Shown here: positions 31,514 to 42,600 of the stretch, piece by piece | Layout of the letters: each line of letters opens with the position of its first letter | Numbering within the stretch: the stretch's first letter is position 1 | Origin: Nectonema munidae | Lineage: Eukaryota > Nematomorpha > Nectonematoida > Nectonematidae | Length of the DNA stretch: 64,000 nt | NCBI GenBank assembly: GCA_030549495.1 | Contig: JAUIRK010000189.1 | Coordinates: forward strand, 62,001-126,000 | Reading direction: 5' to 3' | Position numbers and translations under genes: made by a program | Notes under the pieces: generated by a model | What the model saw: the letters and a program-made list of their open reading frames with translations, nothing else | Database searches by the model: none | Told to the model about the DNA's origin: nothing

Positions 31514-34480
31514 TCATTGCACAGGCCACATGGGAGAGAACTTCTTCATCCTTTCTTCAGTGATCCACTTGAAGGTAGTGAGGATTTTGTCGAAGAAGTC
31601 TCTCCAATCTTTGGAATCCAAAGATATCTGGGAATCCCAGATGTCGAGCGTGTGTTCTTTCGCGGAAGATTGGCGCCGGGACGGTTCGTCCGCCGGGTTA
31701 TCTTCCGATCTGATGTGCTCGATAGAGGTGCGCAAGGCGTCAATCCAGGTACTGGAGGCTTCTAGCCATAGAAGCAGGATGCCTTGGCGCCAGGAGCTGC
31801 TGCCCAGTTTGCGAATGCATCCAATTGCGGCCATTGAGTCCGAAAGAATCTTCCGGGATGGCCAGGTAAAGTGGGCTAGGATGATGGCGAGAAGCTCCAA
31901 GTCGGTTATGTTCCAGTCGGGAGCCCGGATTGGAAAGCACCAGGAGCCTTCTTCGGTGTAGAAACCCAGAGCCATCAGGGACGCGTCTACATAGACAGTG
32001 CCATCAAGCTGCCTGGGTCTTGCCAAGCTCCAGGGAACGAGGATGGTATCCATCACGTAAGGGAAAGCCAGCTGAACCAGTTGGCCGTAGGAGGCGAGAT
32101 CTTCCCAATGATATAGGTTGGAGATGATCCTGAACTTACCAGGGAGCGTTGCTGCATAGTAGTTCAAGATGCCCATGATCTTCTGCCTCCATTTGAGTGG
32201 CACCTCCGGGCAGTTCTGTGCCAACAAAAAGGCGCACAGTGCCCGAAGGAGGGCCTCTTTCTTGGTATCCGGGACACCCATCGTCCTAGTACCTAGATCG
32301 AGGCGGGCCCCGAGGAACTCGAGGGCCTGTGTGGGCCGGAGAATGGATTTCTCCGTGTTTATGCGGATTCCGCATTCCTCTTGCAAGAAGAGGGTGAAGC
32401 GCTTGGTGACCCAGTCCGTGCGATCCTGGGAATCCGCCAGGATGAGGAAGTCGTCCAGGTACACGATGATCTTGACCGCTAGCGCGCACTGTGGTGGCAA
32501 GCGAGCCTTGAAAGTGCCAACTAGTCGGCGCATCGTGTTCTGGAGGACTGCTGGGCTGAAGCAAGCTCCCATCGGGAGCCTGGTGAATTGCCAGATTTTG
32601 CCGCCTAATTTAACGCAAAAGCAGTTTCGCCAGGCTGCTTGTATACGGATTCCGTAAAAGGCGTCCGACAGGTCGAGCCTAGTTGCCCAAACTAGGTTCT
32701 CCGGGATGTACCTAAGCTGGAAAGGTGCCGTGAGGCGAATTGGGGGCGTAGCGAACAGTTCTCTGGAGAACCCGAAGTCCGCGACCAGACGTGTCTTCCC
32801 GTTGGCCTTGGGAACCAAGAAACAAGGGGAGATGATCCTGGGGTTCCTAGCCACCTCCAGAATGCCATGTTCCACAAGTTTCGGCAGGACCTGCTGAACC
32901 AGGAAAGATCTCTGGCATGTGGGTGGCTTCGAGAATCTCGAGAAGGAGTGGAACGGCTCGTTCGAGATGAGCTTGGGTCTGTAACCCCGCTTGAGGATGT
33001 TGAGGATCCCGACGTGCTTAAGGTCGGACGGGGGCCTGAATAGAGGGGCCGAGACCCGGAATGAGGCGTTGGCGGGCAATTCCGACATTCTTGCGGATGC
33101 TGAGTAGGACCTAAGGAGGTTCTTGCATGAAGACATGTCGATTATTGATTGAATTTGGTCCTCATCCGGGTCCGGGCATGGGTTGTCCTCCGGATCGAAG
33201 GACATCACCTGTGAGAAGATGTTCTTCCAGAATCTGGGAGGGAACAGGGTCTTGTGAGCGTTGTAGAAGTCCAGAAGGGCTCCTGGGTGCGCGGGGATAA
33301 AGAACCTTTGATCCCCAATGCAAACCGCGATGGACCCGTCCGACTGAAACGTGAAGGAGGGTGCGACCGCCGGGTCGATGGGGACTGGTAGGAGGATGTT
33401 AAGGGGGGGCAGCGTGGGCGTCTGCTCCGTGTCTCCCCTAACCAGTACTGGCTTGCCATCGACGATCCTAATCCTCGTCTGAATCAGCCCTGGCGGATGG
33501 GTCGCCACGGGCTGGGGGGGAGACGAGGAGGCGGGGGGTGGTTCCCGGGTGATAGAGGGCTGACCGTCGGAGATCGTGATAAAAGACTGAATCAGTCTTG
33601 GTGACGCCGGAACGGGTGGGGGAATCTCCGGAATGGGAACGGATGAGCCCGCGGGAATCCCTAGGTCATGGAGAAAACCGCCTTCAGGGACCCTGAAGGA
33701 TGGGCTGTCTATAGGTGCGGCAAGCAGACTGTCCAGAGGCAGAGGTTCTGGAGAAGGGGGCTCTGGGCTAGGCGGGATAAAAGGCTCGTAGCCATGCGGG
33801 TACCCCGCGGGAGAGACAGGAGGAATCCTCGAGTCTGGGGGGAGTCTTCCCGAGATGAGTGGTGGGGGAGAGCCCAAGGCGCGATGCTGCCTGGGCGACT
33901 CCTCTGACCCGTACCCATGGGGGAAATGAACTGACAGCCTCCCAGGCGCCCAGGACTCCGCAGGGAGCTCCGAGCCGGGTGGCTGGGGCAACGTCTCAGC
34001 CACAGGAGGTGGTGAGGCTAGCCTTCTGTGCCTGGAACCCAGGGGAGGAGAAGTCGCGCTGGGCGGCCCATAACCAATGGGGAAATCGGAATCCGATCTC
34101 CCTATACGCCAATCTGGCGGGAGAGTGGTCATGGGTGAATCTGGATCAGATTGTGAGGGAGAGGGAGTGGAGGGCTGCGGACCGCAGCAAAACATGGAGG
34201 TGAGGCGATATCGCCTGTTGTTGGCCCTGTTACCTCTCGCGGACCGCGAGGTTGAGCCGGAATCCGGTCTCCTAGTACGCCCGACGGGCGGGAGAGCGGA
34301 CCCGGGAGATTCTGAATCAGAATAGACTGATGAAGGAGGGGAAGGCTGTGCACCACAGCAAAACAGCGAGGTAAGGCGGAACCTCAAGCTGTTAGTCCCT
34401 CTACTTTTTACGGGCCGCGGAAGTGGAAGGCCGAAATCGCCCTCGACCACGGGTGGCGGGAGCTTCTCGTGCGCCAGCAC
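31514..34480 (-). CDS. Reverse transcriptase-RNase H frame of the fossil retroelement
   Basis: The frame has 988 codons. The first ~400 residues are Pro/Ser-rich and contain two pairs of internal repeats: RLTSLFCCG and RLTSMFCCG, each followed by a Pro/Ser/Asp stretch, and RLIQSFITISDGQP with GLIQTRIRIVDGKP. The RT region lies at about 32,280-32,970 with FLVPKANGKTRLVADF, LDLSDAFYGI, LPMGACFSPA and the catalytic YLDDFLI (near 32,444-32,463). RNase H lies at about 31,680-32,010 with YVDAS, the DLELLAI helix, SDSMAAI and HIRSEDNPADEPSR. The last motif and the GYRPK lead-in resemble DIRS-type polymerases. Confidence 0.75.
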   Translation of the reverse strand: MLAHEKLPPPVVEGDFGLPLPRPVKSRGTNSLRFRLTSLFCCGAQPSPPSSVYSDSESPGSALPPVGRTRRPDSGSTSRSARGNRANNRRYRLTSMFCCGPQPSTPSPSQSDPDSPMTTLPPDWRIGRSDSDFPIGYGPPSATSPPLGSRHRRLASPPPVAETLPQPPGSELPAESWAPGRLSVHFPHGYGSEESPRQHRALGSPPPLISGRLPPDSRIPPVSPAGYPHGYEPFIPPSPEPPSPEPLPLDSLLAAPIDSPSFRVPEGGFLHDLGIPAGSSVPIPEIPPPVPASPRLIQSFITISDGQPSITREPPPASSSPPQPVATHPPGLIQTRIRIVDGKPVLVRGDTEQTPTLPPLNILLPVPIDPAVAPSFTFQSDGSIAVCIGDQRFFIPAHPGALLDFYNAHKTLFPPRFWKNIFSQVMSFDPEDNPCPDPDEDQIQSIIDMSSCKNLLRSYSASARMSELPANASFRVSAPLFRPPSDLKHVGILNILKRGYRPKLISNEPFHSFSRFSKPPTCQRSFLVQQVLPKLVEHGILEVARNPRIISPCFLVPKANGKTRLVADFGFSRELFATPPIRLTAPFQLRYIPENLVWATRLDLSDAFYGIRIQAAWRNCFCVKLGGKIWQFTRLPMGACFSPAVLQNTMRRLVGTFKARLPPQCALAVKIIVYLDDFLILADSQDRTDWVTKRFTLFLQEECGIRINTEKSILRPTQALEFLGARLDLGTRTMGVPDTKKEALLRALCAFLLAQNCPEVPLKWRQKIMGILNYYAATLPGKFRIISNLYHWEDLASYGQLVQLAFPYVMDTILVPWSLARPRQLDGTVYVDASLMALGFYTEEGSWCFPIRAPDWNITDLELLAIILAHFTWPSRKILSDSMAAIGCIRKLGSSSWRQGILLLWLEASSTWIDALRTSIEHIRSEDNPADEPSRRQSSAKEHTLDIWDSQISLDSKDWRDFFDKILTTFKWITEERMKKFSPMWPVQ

Positions 34481-35090
34481 TCGGCCTGGAGAGATCCACT
34501 CCAGTTATCCCCGCTATGGATAGAAGGGACGGGGCCTGGTGGTGGACATTTGTCCACGTGGAGTGCGCCGCAATGACATGCGTGCGGAGCATTCCGTTCA
34601 GATTGGCGAGGACCTCGGATGGCAAGAGCGGGATGAAGGAACGAAGGGTCTCCAAATAGAAGATGAGAACCTCATCTTTTATGTTTAACTCCTTCGCCCT
34701 AGAGAGTTCCAAGATAACCCGGACTCGACGGTCCGCAAGGACGTCGGGAGGGGTGGAATAGATACTGGGGTCCACATGGTCGGCTGTGGCATAGCCGGCC
34801 GGAAGGGCACCAGGGAGGCGACCAGGAACATACCCCAAAGTTGGGGAAACACCCTGGGCCGACGGGAAGGTCGGCACCGAGGGGAGCGATGGGTTCGATA
34901 CCGTGGAAAAGGCGCTTACGGTATGAGAAACAGCGGGTAACATAGCCGAAGAAGGTATCGCGGATGAGATGACGGAGGCTGTGGGAGACGAGGCCGTACC
35001 CGGTGTCACGGAGCGAGAGGACACTAGCTGTCCCTCCAAAGCCGTGAACCGGGTGTCCATCCTTCGCAGCTGCGAAGTGATGGATAGCAA
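34401..35090 (-). CDS. Gag-like frame of the fossil retroelement
   Basis: The 229-residue frame lies 5' of the RT frame on the same strand and overlaps its start by about 80 bp. It has a Ser/Pro/Thr-rich first half, a helical middle (VRVILELSRAKELNIKDEV) and a basic Arg/Gly-rich end (TRGRGRFRPS) that could bind nucleic acid. No zinc knuckle is seen. The gag label rests on position and composition only. Confidence 0.4.
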   Translation of the reverse strand: MLSITSQLRRMDTRFTALEGQLVSSRSVTPGTASSPTASVISSAIPSSAMLPAVSHTVSAFSTVSNPSLPSVPTFPSAQGVSPTLGYVPGRLPGALPAGYATADHVDPSIYSTPPDVLADRRVRVILELSRAKELNIKDEVLIFYLETLRSFIPLLPSEVLANLNGMLRTHVIAAHSTWTNVHHQAPSLLSIAGITGVDLSRPSAGAREAPATRGRGRFRPSTSAARKK

Positions 35091-35129
35091 AGCAGAGCTG
35101 AAGTCCGTAAGAACAGCTGCTGCTGTTCA

Positions 35130-35740
35130 TTCAAAACCCTTTTCTGGTGACAGATATCACAGAATTTTCAGTCGAAGCAAAACTCACCTGCAAATGGGTA
35201 GATGCTGCAAAAATCCATCTGGAACTAATTGACTTTCAAGAGAATGAGGGCTGAAACAAGTACTCTATGATTGTGCACCAGAAACATTTTGGACAAAGAA
35301 AGGATTCTCTGCTAATTTTCCTACTCTTCACAGACTAGTAGTACAAATTCTCACAATGTTTGGCTCCACTTACTACTGCGAGTCTGCTTTCTCTACCATG
35401 AACTTTGTGAAGAACAAGTTTGCCTCATGTATGGCCAGTGAACACCTCCACCACTGTTACTAAATTAGTACCAAAATTTAGGGAGCTAACAAGAAGTGTC
35501 ATTTTTCTCACTAAAGTCTTGAGTGTTGATTTTTTCATTGTAAAGTCTTCAATCGTAAATCCTAGTCTTGTTATATTTTAGCTACAAAATTCAATATTTT
35601 TATCATTTCCACGTTTTCTAAAATAATATAAACAGTGAATATTTTATTTTCTTTATTTCATGTAATAAAAATTTTTGGACCTATGCACACATTGGAACTT
35701 GTCTAACTGGACCTTTGCTTATAATAGTTGAGTAGCCCTG
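35130..35740 (+). pseudogene. 3' part of a second hAT transposon (GTF2IRD2/ZBED-like), abutted by the retroelement
   Basis: Plus-strand pieces read KWVDAAKIHLELIDFQENE, then TMFGSTYYCESAFSTMNFVK near 35,355-35,415. This is the hAT dimerisation signature (YxCESxFSxMN). A noncoding tail runs to TTGAGTAGCCCTG at 35,728-35,740, which inverted reads CAGGGCTACTCAA, a usual hAT end. Coding matches begin right where the GC-rich retroelement stops, so the retroelement probably inserted into this hAT. The 5' part is not recognised on the other side. A stop and a frame change show it is dead. Confidence 0.75.
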
Positions 35741-36301
35741 GTATATATAGCCGTTCAAGAGTCAGCAGTGCAATTAATTGAAAGTCAGAAAACTATATTG
35801 ATATAAATAGTTAAAAAGACGCTTTTAAATTAAGTTAGGATAGAAGGAAATTAATCTAGAAATGGAAAGTTTATGGTTTAGATTGGGTGATCAAAAAGAC
35901 AGGTTGTACTCGAGACAGAAAATTGAGCTAGCTTGATTCATCTTGTTTATTTATCTTTAATAGTGACTTGGTATACTCAAGCATGCTGTGACTATTCAAG
36001 GATGTTAAAATGGAATGATGAAAGAAATTTAAAAAATAAAAGGAGGACTTCTGGAAAAAAGTATGTCAATTTCTGGTATAGACTAAGGTTAGACAAAGAA
36101 GCATCACAATTAATATTTTGAAAGATAAAATATATTATCCTGGTAATTTTCATTTTTTTAAATCTCATAAGCCAAGATGGCTAATGGAATAAAATCAAAG
36201 TTTAATTAAGAAAAAAATAAAACTTGTTTCATGAATCAATAATAATCTAAAAGGGAAAAAAATAAAACAAAATATATTTGTTTTTAAAAGAATAATTATT
36301 A
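35741..36301. other. Intergenic AT-rich DNA
   Basis: The frame at 35,933-36,121 shows no family motif. It lies between the hAT end and the 3' end of the nucleoporin gene. Confidence 0.35.
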
Positions 36302-36307
36302 TTTATT
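36302..36307 (-). terminator. Candidate poly(A) signal of NUP98-NUP96
   Basis: AATAAA on the minus strand, about 130 nt after the stop codon. Other A/T-rich hexamers lie close by, so the choice is tentative. Confidence 0.3.
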
Positions 36308-36435
36308 TAAAAATGTTTTTCTTTTACTATAAAAATACTTTAAAACAAATTTACATTTCAAGTTTTAGTTTGTAAAGTATTATAAAATAAAAAAGAAGGA
36401 TGAAGTGGTCTTTTCAGGGTAGCCGTTAGATTGGA

Positions 36436-36670
36436 TTAAGCAAAAATAGTTTCTTCGATTAGTTTATACCGCAATTTCTCATTAAGGACAAAATCTTCGT
36501 TGAAAAAGTTAGGAGTGAGACAGCGAAGGATGCTTTGTAGTTTGGATTTGGAGTTGAAGCATAAGTTTAAAGCACGCGATTTGAATGAATTTGAACTGAC
36601 ACTGTAAAACTCTTCAAAACAACCAAAAAGTAAGTCAGATATCCTCTTACACATTTCGATTTTGCATAAT
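36436..36670 (-). CDS. NUP98: NUP96 exon 25: C-terminus and stop
   Basis: LCKIEMCKRISDLLFGCFEE aligns with SDMAKRVANLLRVVLSL, and FFNEDFVLNEKLRYKLIEET with MPEDYAMDELRSLTQSYLREL. The stop is TAA. The acceptor is TTTTGTTTTAG. Confidence 0.92.
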
Positions 36671-39600
36671 CTAAAACAAAATAAGGAAAAAGTTGAAAAT
36701 CCATTTTATTTATCTTAATTGAAGGCCTTAGACAGTACTTTGTCTTATAAGGCTAGGTCTTCTAATATAAATGGTTCGCAGTGAAGTGTCCTAAAAGCAA
36801 TCGGATTAACGGTAAATAAATCAAATTACATCTATTCTAAATAAACAAACTTATGAAAATTATTAAGCTAGTTAAATATATTTATACAAATTCACTCCTT
36901 AAGATCAATTCGCCGGACACTAATCTAAATACGTGTCCATGGAAATGAGATGTTGAAAGAAGATTTTGGGATTTATGAGTATCGGATATCTATCTTCACC
37001 CCAAAACATCAACATCATATGCTTTAGGAATTCGTTTACACAATATCTAAATAAACTTTTAAGCGGATTGGTCTACTGCCAAAAAGTTGATAAGCGCGTG
37101 TAAGTTTTGTTATAATCGGGAGGATAGATTATGATGTAATAAAACTATTCCTTATAAAAAACTTAGATGACGAATGTTGATTTGCTGAAAAAGTTTTGAA
37201 TTATAATAGAAATAGATTAAACACATCAATTTTTAGTTTCTATAAATAAGTTATATTTGAATGTAAAACTGAACATAGAAATCTTACAACACATAATCTG
37301 GGCAAATATCTTGATAACACATCATTTTAAAGACAAATAATGAAGAACTTATTTTTGGAAGAAATGCAGAGTCTTTCTAAATAGCTCTTATTTTTCTTGG
37401 AAAAGTCGACATAAAAACACTTACCAAAGAAAGAATAAATATGTTTTTATAAATATTTTTAAATTTATTTCAAGTTACTGGGGCTCTTTATTGTGTGATT
37501 CTTTTATTTTTGAAGAAATGTTTTTTCCAAGAAAATCTTGGAAGTAGTTAAAATTATTTGGCTAAAACACAAAATTTTTGAGATAAAACCTTACGTTTGT
37601 ATAGGAGTTTTGTTAGGCAGATTTTTAGCGATGCTGGTGTATGTAGAGATAGCTCTATTACAGAGTTGAGCCATTTTTGAATTATCATCACCGACTTGGT
37701 CGTTTAAAATCTAAAGATAAATTCGGTTTAATTTCTTGAAAAGGTTATTAAATAATCCTTAAAGAAACCTGAAAATTTTCCGAAGTATTGAATACTTCGA
37801 GATAATTATCGAAAATTTGTGCACCGGTCTCGTAATCAAAGATTGCTGGGCTTGATACTTTCAATAAGGCTAGATACTCTCGCAACTTCTCTGCAAGTCC
37901 TTAAATATAAAATAGATGAATATTTGATAAAAAAAAAAAGAAGACAGCATGACAGTACCATCATACTAGTAGTCATATATATTTTTGACATTAAACTGTA
38001 ATGTATATACAAGAGAAAGAAATTCTTTACCGCTTTATTTTTTATTTATGCGAGTGCCCGCTACAACTTCCATTAATTTTTACCGCGCAAACTTATCCAA
38101 CATTTATCATTTTAAGATTAATATTAGTTTTAATTGTTTGTTAATAATAAAATAACCATGTAGCTTAAGCCTTTGAGGACCAGTGAGACACCAGCGTCCC
38201 AAGAAATGAAAATCGTTTGCTTTGATTATATAAAATTCCATTGAAAAAGAAAGCAGACGAATCGTTTTCAAAATTTTGGTCTTCAAAGGGTTAATTATGT
38301 ACAAGTTAAGTTATTTATTATCGCTTTCAGTGATTGAAATTTAATTCGAAATTTCAATAGTGAATAAAAATATAAGCAGACTTTTAATTTATTTTCTAAT
38401 ATCATCCTTTATTTATCCTTTTGTGAGCAGTGTATCATATATGATACATAAACAATTTTACCTTCGTCTGTTTTTTCGAATAGTTTTATGAATCTGCTTT
38501 TTAATAAATATCGTCTGATTTTTCTGGTCACGAAAGGGTTAATTAAAAATTCATCAATAAATGGTAATGGTACCGTAGGGTGTTTTCATCAAAAAGGCAC
38601 AATTGCGCCGCTTGTATTGAACTATGAGGAAAGCAAGCTTGATCTAGGATCGAACCCAAGACCTTGAGTTATCGAATCCAGCATCTAACCAACCATACTC
38701 ACGCCCCAAAAATAAAATATTGCCCACTGGAGATGATAAGAGTGCTGCTTATCTTTCATTTCACCAGGTGAACTAAAATTTCTTTAACTGACCAGACGGG
38801 TAACCATGATGCAAAATCTTTTTGAAGAAAATGTAATTAAGGCTAAATTTAAAAGTATATCACAAGTTACTTTATATTTTCAATACACTTAAGTCTACTA
38901 GTTTAAATCTAGGTTCTACACTTAATATCAAAGTTAACTATAAAACAAAATATTTTATAGCATACAATGTTTCCACACCCGCCCCCGAGAAAATTGTATG
39001 TGAGTGGCCCCAGAGATACTCGTCCCACGCAGTACTCTAGTATATACCTACATAATATTTAAACTTTATAATTGCTTTCGCTATACTATCAACAAATAAC
39101 TCATTAATGTGTGCGTAATAGAAACAACGTATGTGAGAATGTCTGTTTACCGTCCACTACTAATTGAGGTGCAACTTCACCAATAAAGAGATCGTGTGCT
39201 TTAAGGAAATCTTCAGAGTAAACCAAATTTTCAAAATGTAAATTTTTATACTCCAAATTACGACATTTAATTGCCTATAAAAATAATAAACATAAAGACA
39301 ATTCTATAAATAATTTGAATATACAATATACCTTCATAGAGTAAATAAGTTTTGAATCAATGTGTAACTCATCAATGCAGAATAGTTCACCAGGATTGAA
39401 AGAAGGCTCCGTGGACACGTTACGAAGCAGTATATCTTTAATGAGTGGCAAAAATCCACCCCTACGATTGGCCTGAGCTAAGGTGTAGATAGCCCAGTGC
39501 CAAAGAGTGTCACTTTTAATGCTTAGTAATTGGGATGAGAAGGAATAGGATACGAAAACGTTGAATTCATTCGAAATTATAGATTGATTGACAGTTAACA

Positions 39601-42600
39601 ACAGCTGAGAAATGATCCAGCTAGGAAATATAGAAAAAAAATATGAGTACATTCATGATGAAGTATTAATCAAAATATTTCTTGACTAAACTCATTTGTA
39701 TTAAAATAAGGATTACTTTTGTTCGTAGGTATCGCGTGGCAGGTTTTAAAAATAAAATATTCGAATTTTTTTTAAACTTTAGACAATTTCACATAACATC
39801 TGTATGAATTTAAAAGTTGTGTGCGTTGCGATTTCGACATACCTATTTTTCCAATAAATGTGATAAACAGAAAACACTATTATTCCAAGATTCTTCACAT
39901 CTGCTTGTGAAAGCTTTCAAAAAGATCTGGTAGGCACATCTACTATCAATCTCTACTCTAAATTTTCTTAGATGTCTGAAAGTTATATAATCTCATTATT
40001 CAACCTTTAATTTCCTATTTATACAGAATCCTCACCTGATAAGATCAGACAAATCGGCATGAAGAAATAAATTGATAAAAAAAATATCTGGTGTGAATTA
40101 CTTTAGAGGGAGGAAGCTTACTTTTTTGACAATTGTTGTCTTACTATCGCAATTTACCAGGATAACAGAAAAGTGTGCTTCTACAATTATTTTCAAGCTC
40201 AAAAGGGAGATTTGTAAATATAAAATTTTTCTCAAGTTTGAAAAGCGACAAATTGTAAACATAAATAATTTCCTGCACGACAATTTTTGTATTATTGTGT
40301 TAAACTATTTTTATTCTAGTAGTGCCTTCAAATCAAGGTAATTTGTAAAGTATTTTAGAGATTAAAATACCCCTTTTAATCTTTAGAAGAAAATTTTTGC
40401 TTAAAAGGTTGAAAAGTAACAGGTTATAAACAGAATGTAACAATAGAGATTTTTTGATTTATTCAATAAATAGAGGAGTTTTACCTTAAGCTATAATCGC
40501 ATGGATAGATAGAGTATGTTTCAGGAGAGAAAATAATCTTTGCATTATTCGTTGAATCAGAGTACATCTTGATCAACTGATAAGACACATCAACAGAGAG
40601 CTCTTTCTTTTGATGTTCAATCTGAAAGTGATCAGGAAATGGATACACTACAGTACCAGATTTATCGTGATATCCAACCTAAAACATTTTACAACAAAAT
40701 AGAGAAAGTTCGCATTTAAGGTGAAATATAATCATAGAAAAGGAGTTGAATAAAATAATATAAATCATTTTTAATGTCTTTAACATTCTTTTCTATATAT
40801 GTTGCACATATATAGAAAAGAATTCATTAAAATGGTATAGATCATTCGGCAATGCGTTTCAAATTTTTAGATATAAAAGTTAGTATCGCGTATCAATCTA
40901 TGAAAAAATTATTGCTATATTAGCAAGGTATTATAAAATGGAGGGCCTAAAAAATGTTTACACATAAGAAATTTAAAAAAAATTGCGTGTCATTTACTTT
41001 TGAAAAAAATTAGCAATACTAGTCAAACTAAGGGAGACAGTTCGATGTTTAAGTGCATTGTCGTGTCTGTTTGTAACTCAATAAATACTTTTTTACCAAA
41101 AGTTTTTCAATATTAATCTCTCCATCTCATAATCAAACTTGTAAAAAAGTATCAAAAATAAAAAAATACTTTTGTATCTTTAAGGCAGCTTTCAAAAAGA
41201 TTAAAAGTAGAAGATATGGAGTCTTCGTAAAAGCAAATAAATTGCGACATGAGGGAAAAAGACTTTTTCCAGGATGACAGTTGGGCTAATGGTTTGATTT
41301 CTATTTTTGACGAAGTTTGAAATGATATTTGCGCGGCTATCAAGATGAAAATGCATAAACGTTTAGGACTCATTAACTGATCAATTCTCTGAAGTTTCCA
41401 AATAGCGATTTGCTGCGATAAAATTTTGCGAGTGGTAGGATTAGTAGATGATGCGAGCATAACAGAAAGATTATAATCTTTATGTTTATGAGCAATGAGG
41501 CAGGCAGAAACCATGTCAAAGTTGCAAAGATGCTCCATTAGCGTATCTAAATAACTCTATATAAAAATTTTTTTTATGAATTTGGAAAAAGGAATCAAAT
41601 AATCATCTATACGGATATTGATATGAAAAAATTATAAAAAAACTAGAGTGGCAAATGGATTACTAGGAACATATTAAGGAAAATAGCCAATAATAATGAA
41701 CCTATATCTTCATCATTCCATTTTAACGGGCATGATTAATCCCAGCAAGCTGGGGTGAGCGGATCAGCAAAGATGACAATTAAAATCTACACTATTTCTT
41801 CTGGAAACATGCCCAAACCATCCGAGTCTGCCTTTTTATAACTTTATTGATATCAATCACGCCTCCAAGATTTGTAACTTTTTCATTACTTACTTTATCT
41901 TTCAAAGTTAGTCCACAAATCATTCTCAAAATTCTTATTTCATTTGTTAGTAGTTTTCGTTTATTAGTTTCTTTTAGCGCCCAATTATAATACTTAACCT
42001 ATATAGTTCTATTTTAATGAACAAAGCTATTTTTTGAAATACTTTTTAATAAATGTTCTCAGACCGGTGAATAAGAGTAAAGAGACTAACGCCTCTCACC
42101 TTCCCCTCCTTGTATTGATTGAGTCTATCGACAGACCTGCATGTACTTATTACAAAAATACGAATTACAATTTAGTGTATTTTAAATGTTCAATAGTAAT
42201 ATGTTAAAATTTAAAATTAATTTTTTGACGAAATTTTTGTAAAAAAATTTCTCCTAAGCTTTATTTTTAATTTTTTTCTTCATAATTACAAAATCTATAT
42301 ATCCTTAGATAGAGAAAGTTATGTTAAATTACCTCATCCTCACAATCGGCAGTATTTTCTATTTCTATAGATTCACTGAGGTCTTTAAGCTTTGAAGGAT
42401 GGACTTTAGAATCACGAAGGATTGAAGCTTTGAGCCAGTTCATCAAAAGAGTTTTGCGACATTGTTGAACACGATACTTATCTAAAAATGGTCAAACAAA
42501 ATGTGAAGAGTGGTGTTAAGATTGCTATGTTTCATTAGAAAACCTCTCGAGTAAGAAGATGATAAATGTATTTTTTGTTTTAAATTAAAATACACTTACA

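Larger units (their letters stand above)
31000..35125 (-). mobile_element. Fossil RT/RNase H retroelement, DIRS- or Ty3-related, incomplete
   Basis: This is a strikingly GC-rich island in AT-rich DNA, oriented on the minus strand. Its parts in order are a gag-like frame (34,401-35,090), a long frame ending in reverse transcriptase and RNase H (31,514-34,480), and about 500 bp of 3' noncoding sequence with a TATAAAA-type promoter-like box (31,310-31,318). I see no integrase, tyrosine recombinase, protease or envelope and no matching pair of end repeats, so it is not whole. The two frames themselves are long and open, which suggests a fairly young copy. Its right edge abuts a hAT relic. The RT and RNase H motifs lean to DIRS-type elements, but the family is unresolved. 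Confidence 0.65.

Noticed and set aside
31464-31961. Plus-strand 165-codon frame and others opposite the retroelement
   Set aside because: They lie antisense to the RT/RNase H frame in GC-rich DNA, where stops are rare. They have no motifs.
38640-38708. Functional tRNA gene
   Set aside because: A and B boxes are present, but the acceptor and other arms do not pair well and a non-tRNA body follows. SINE is the better call.
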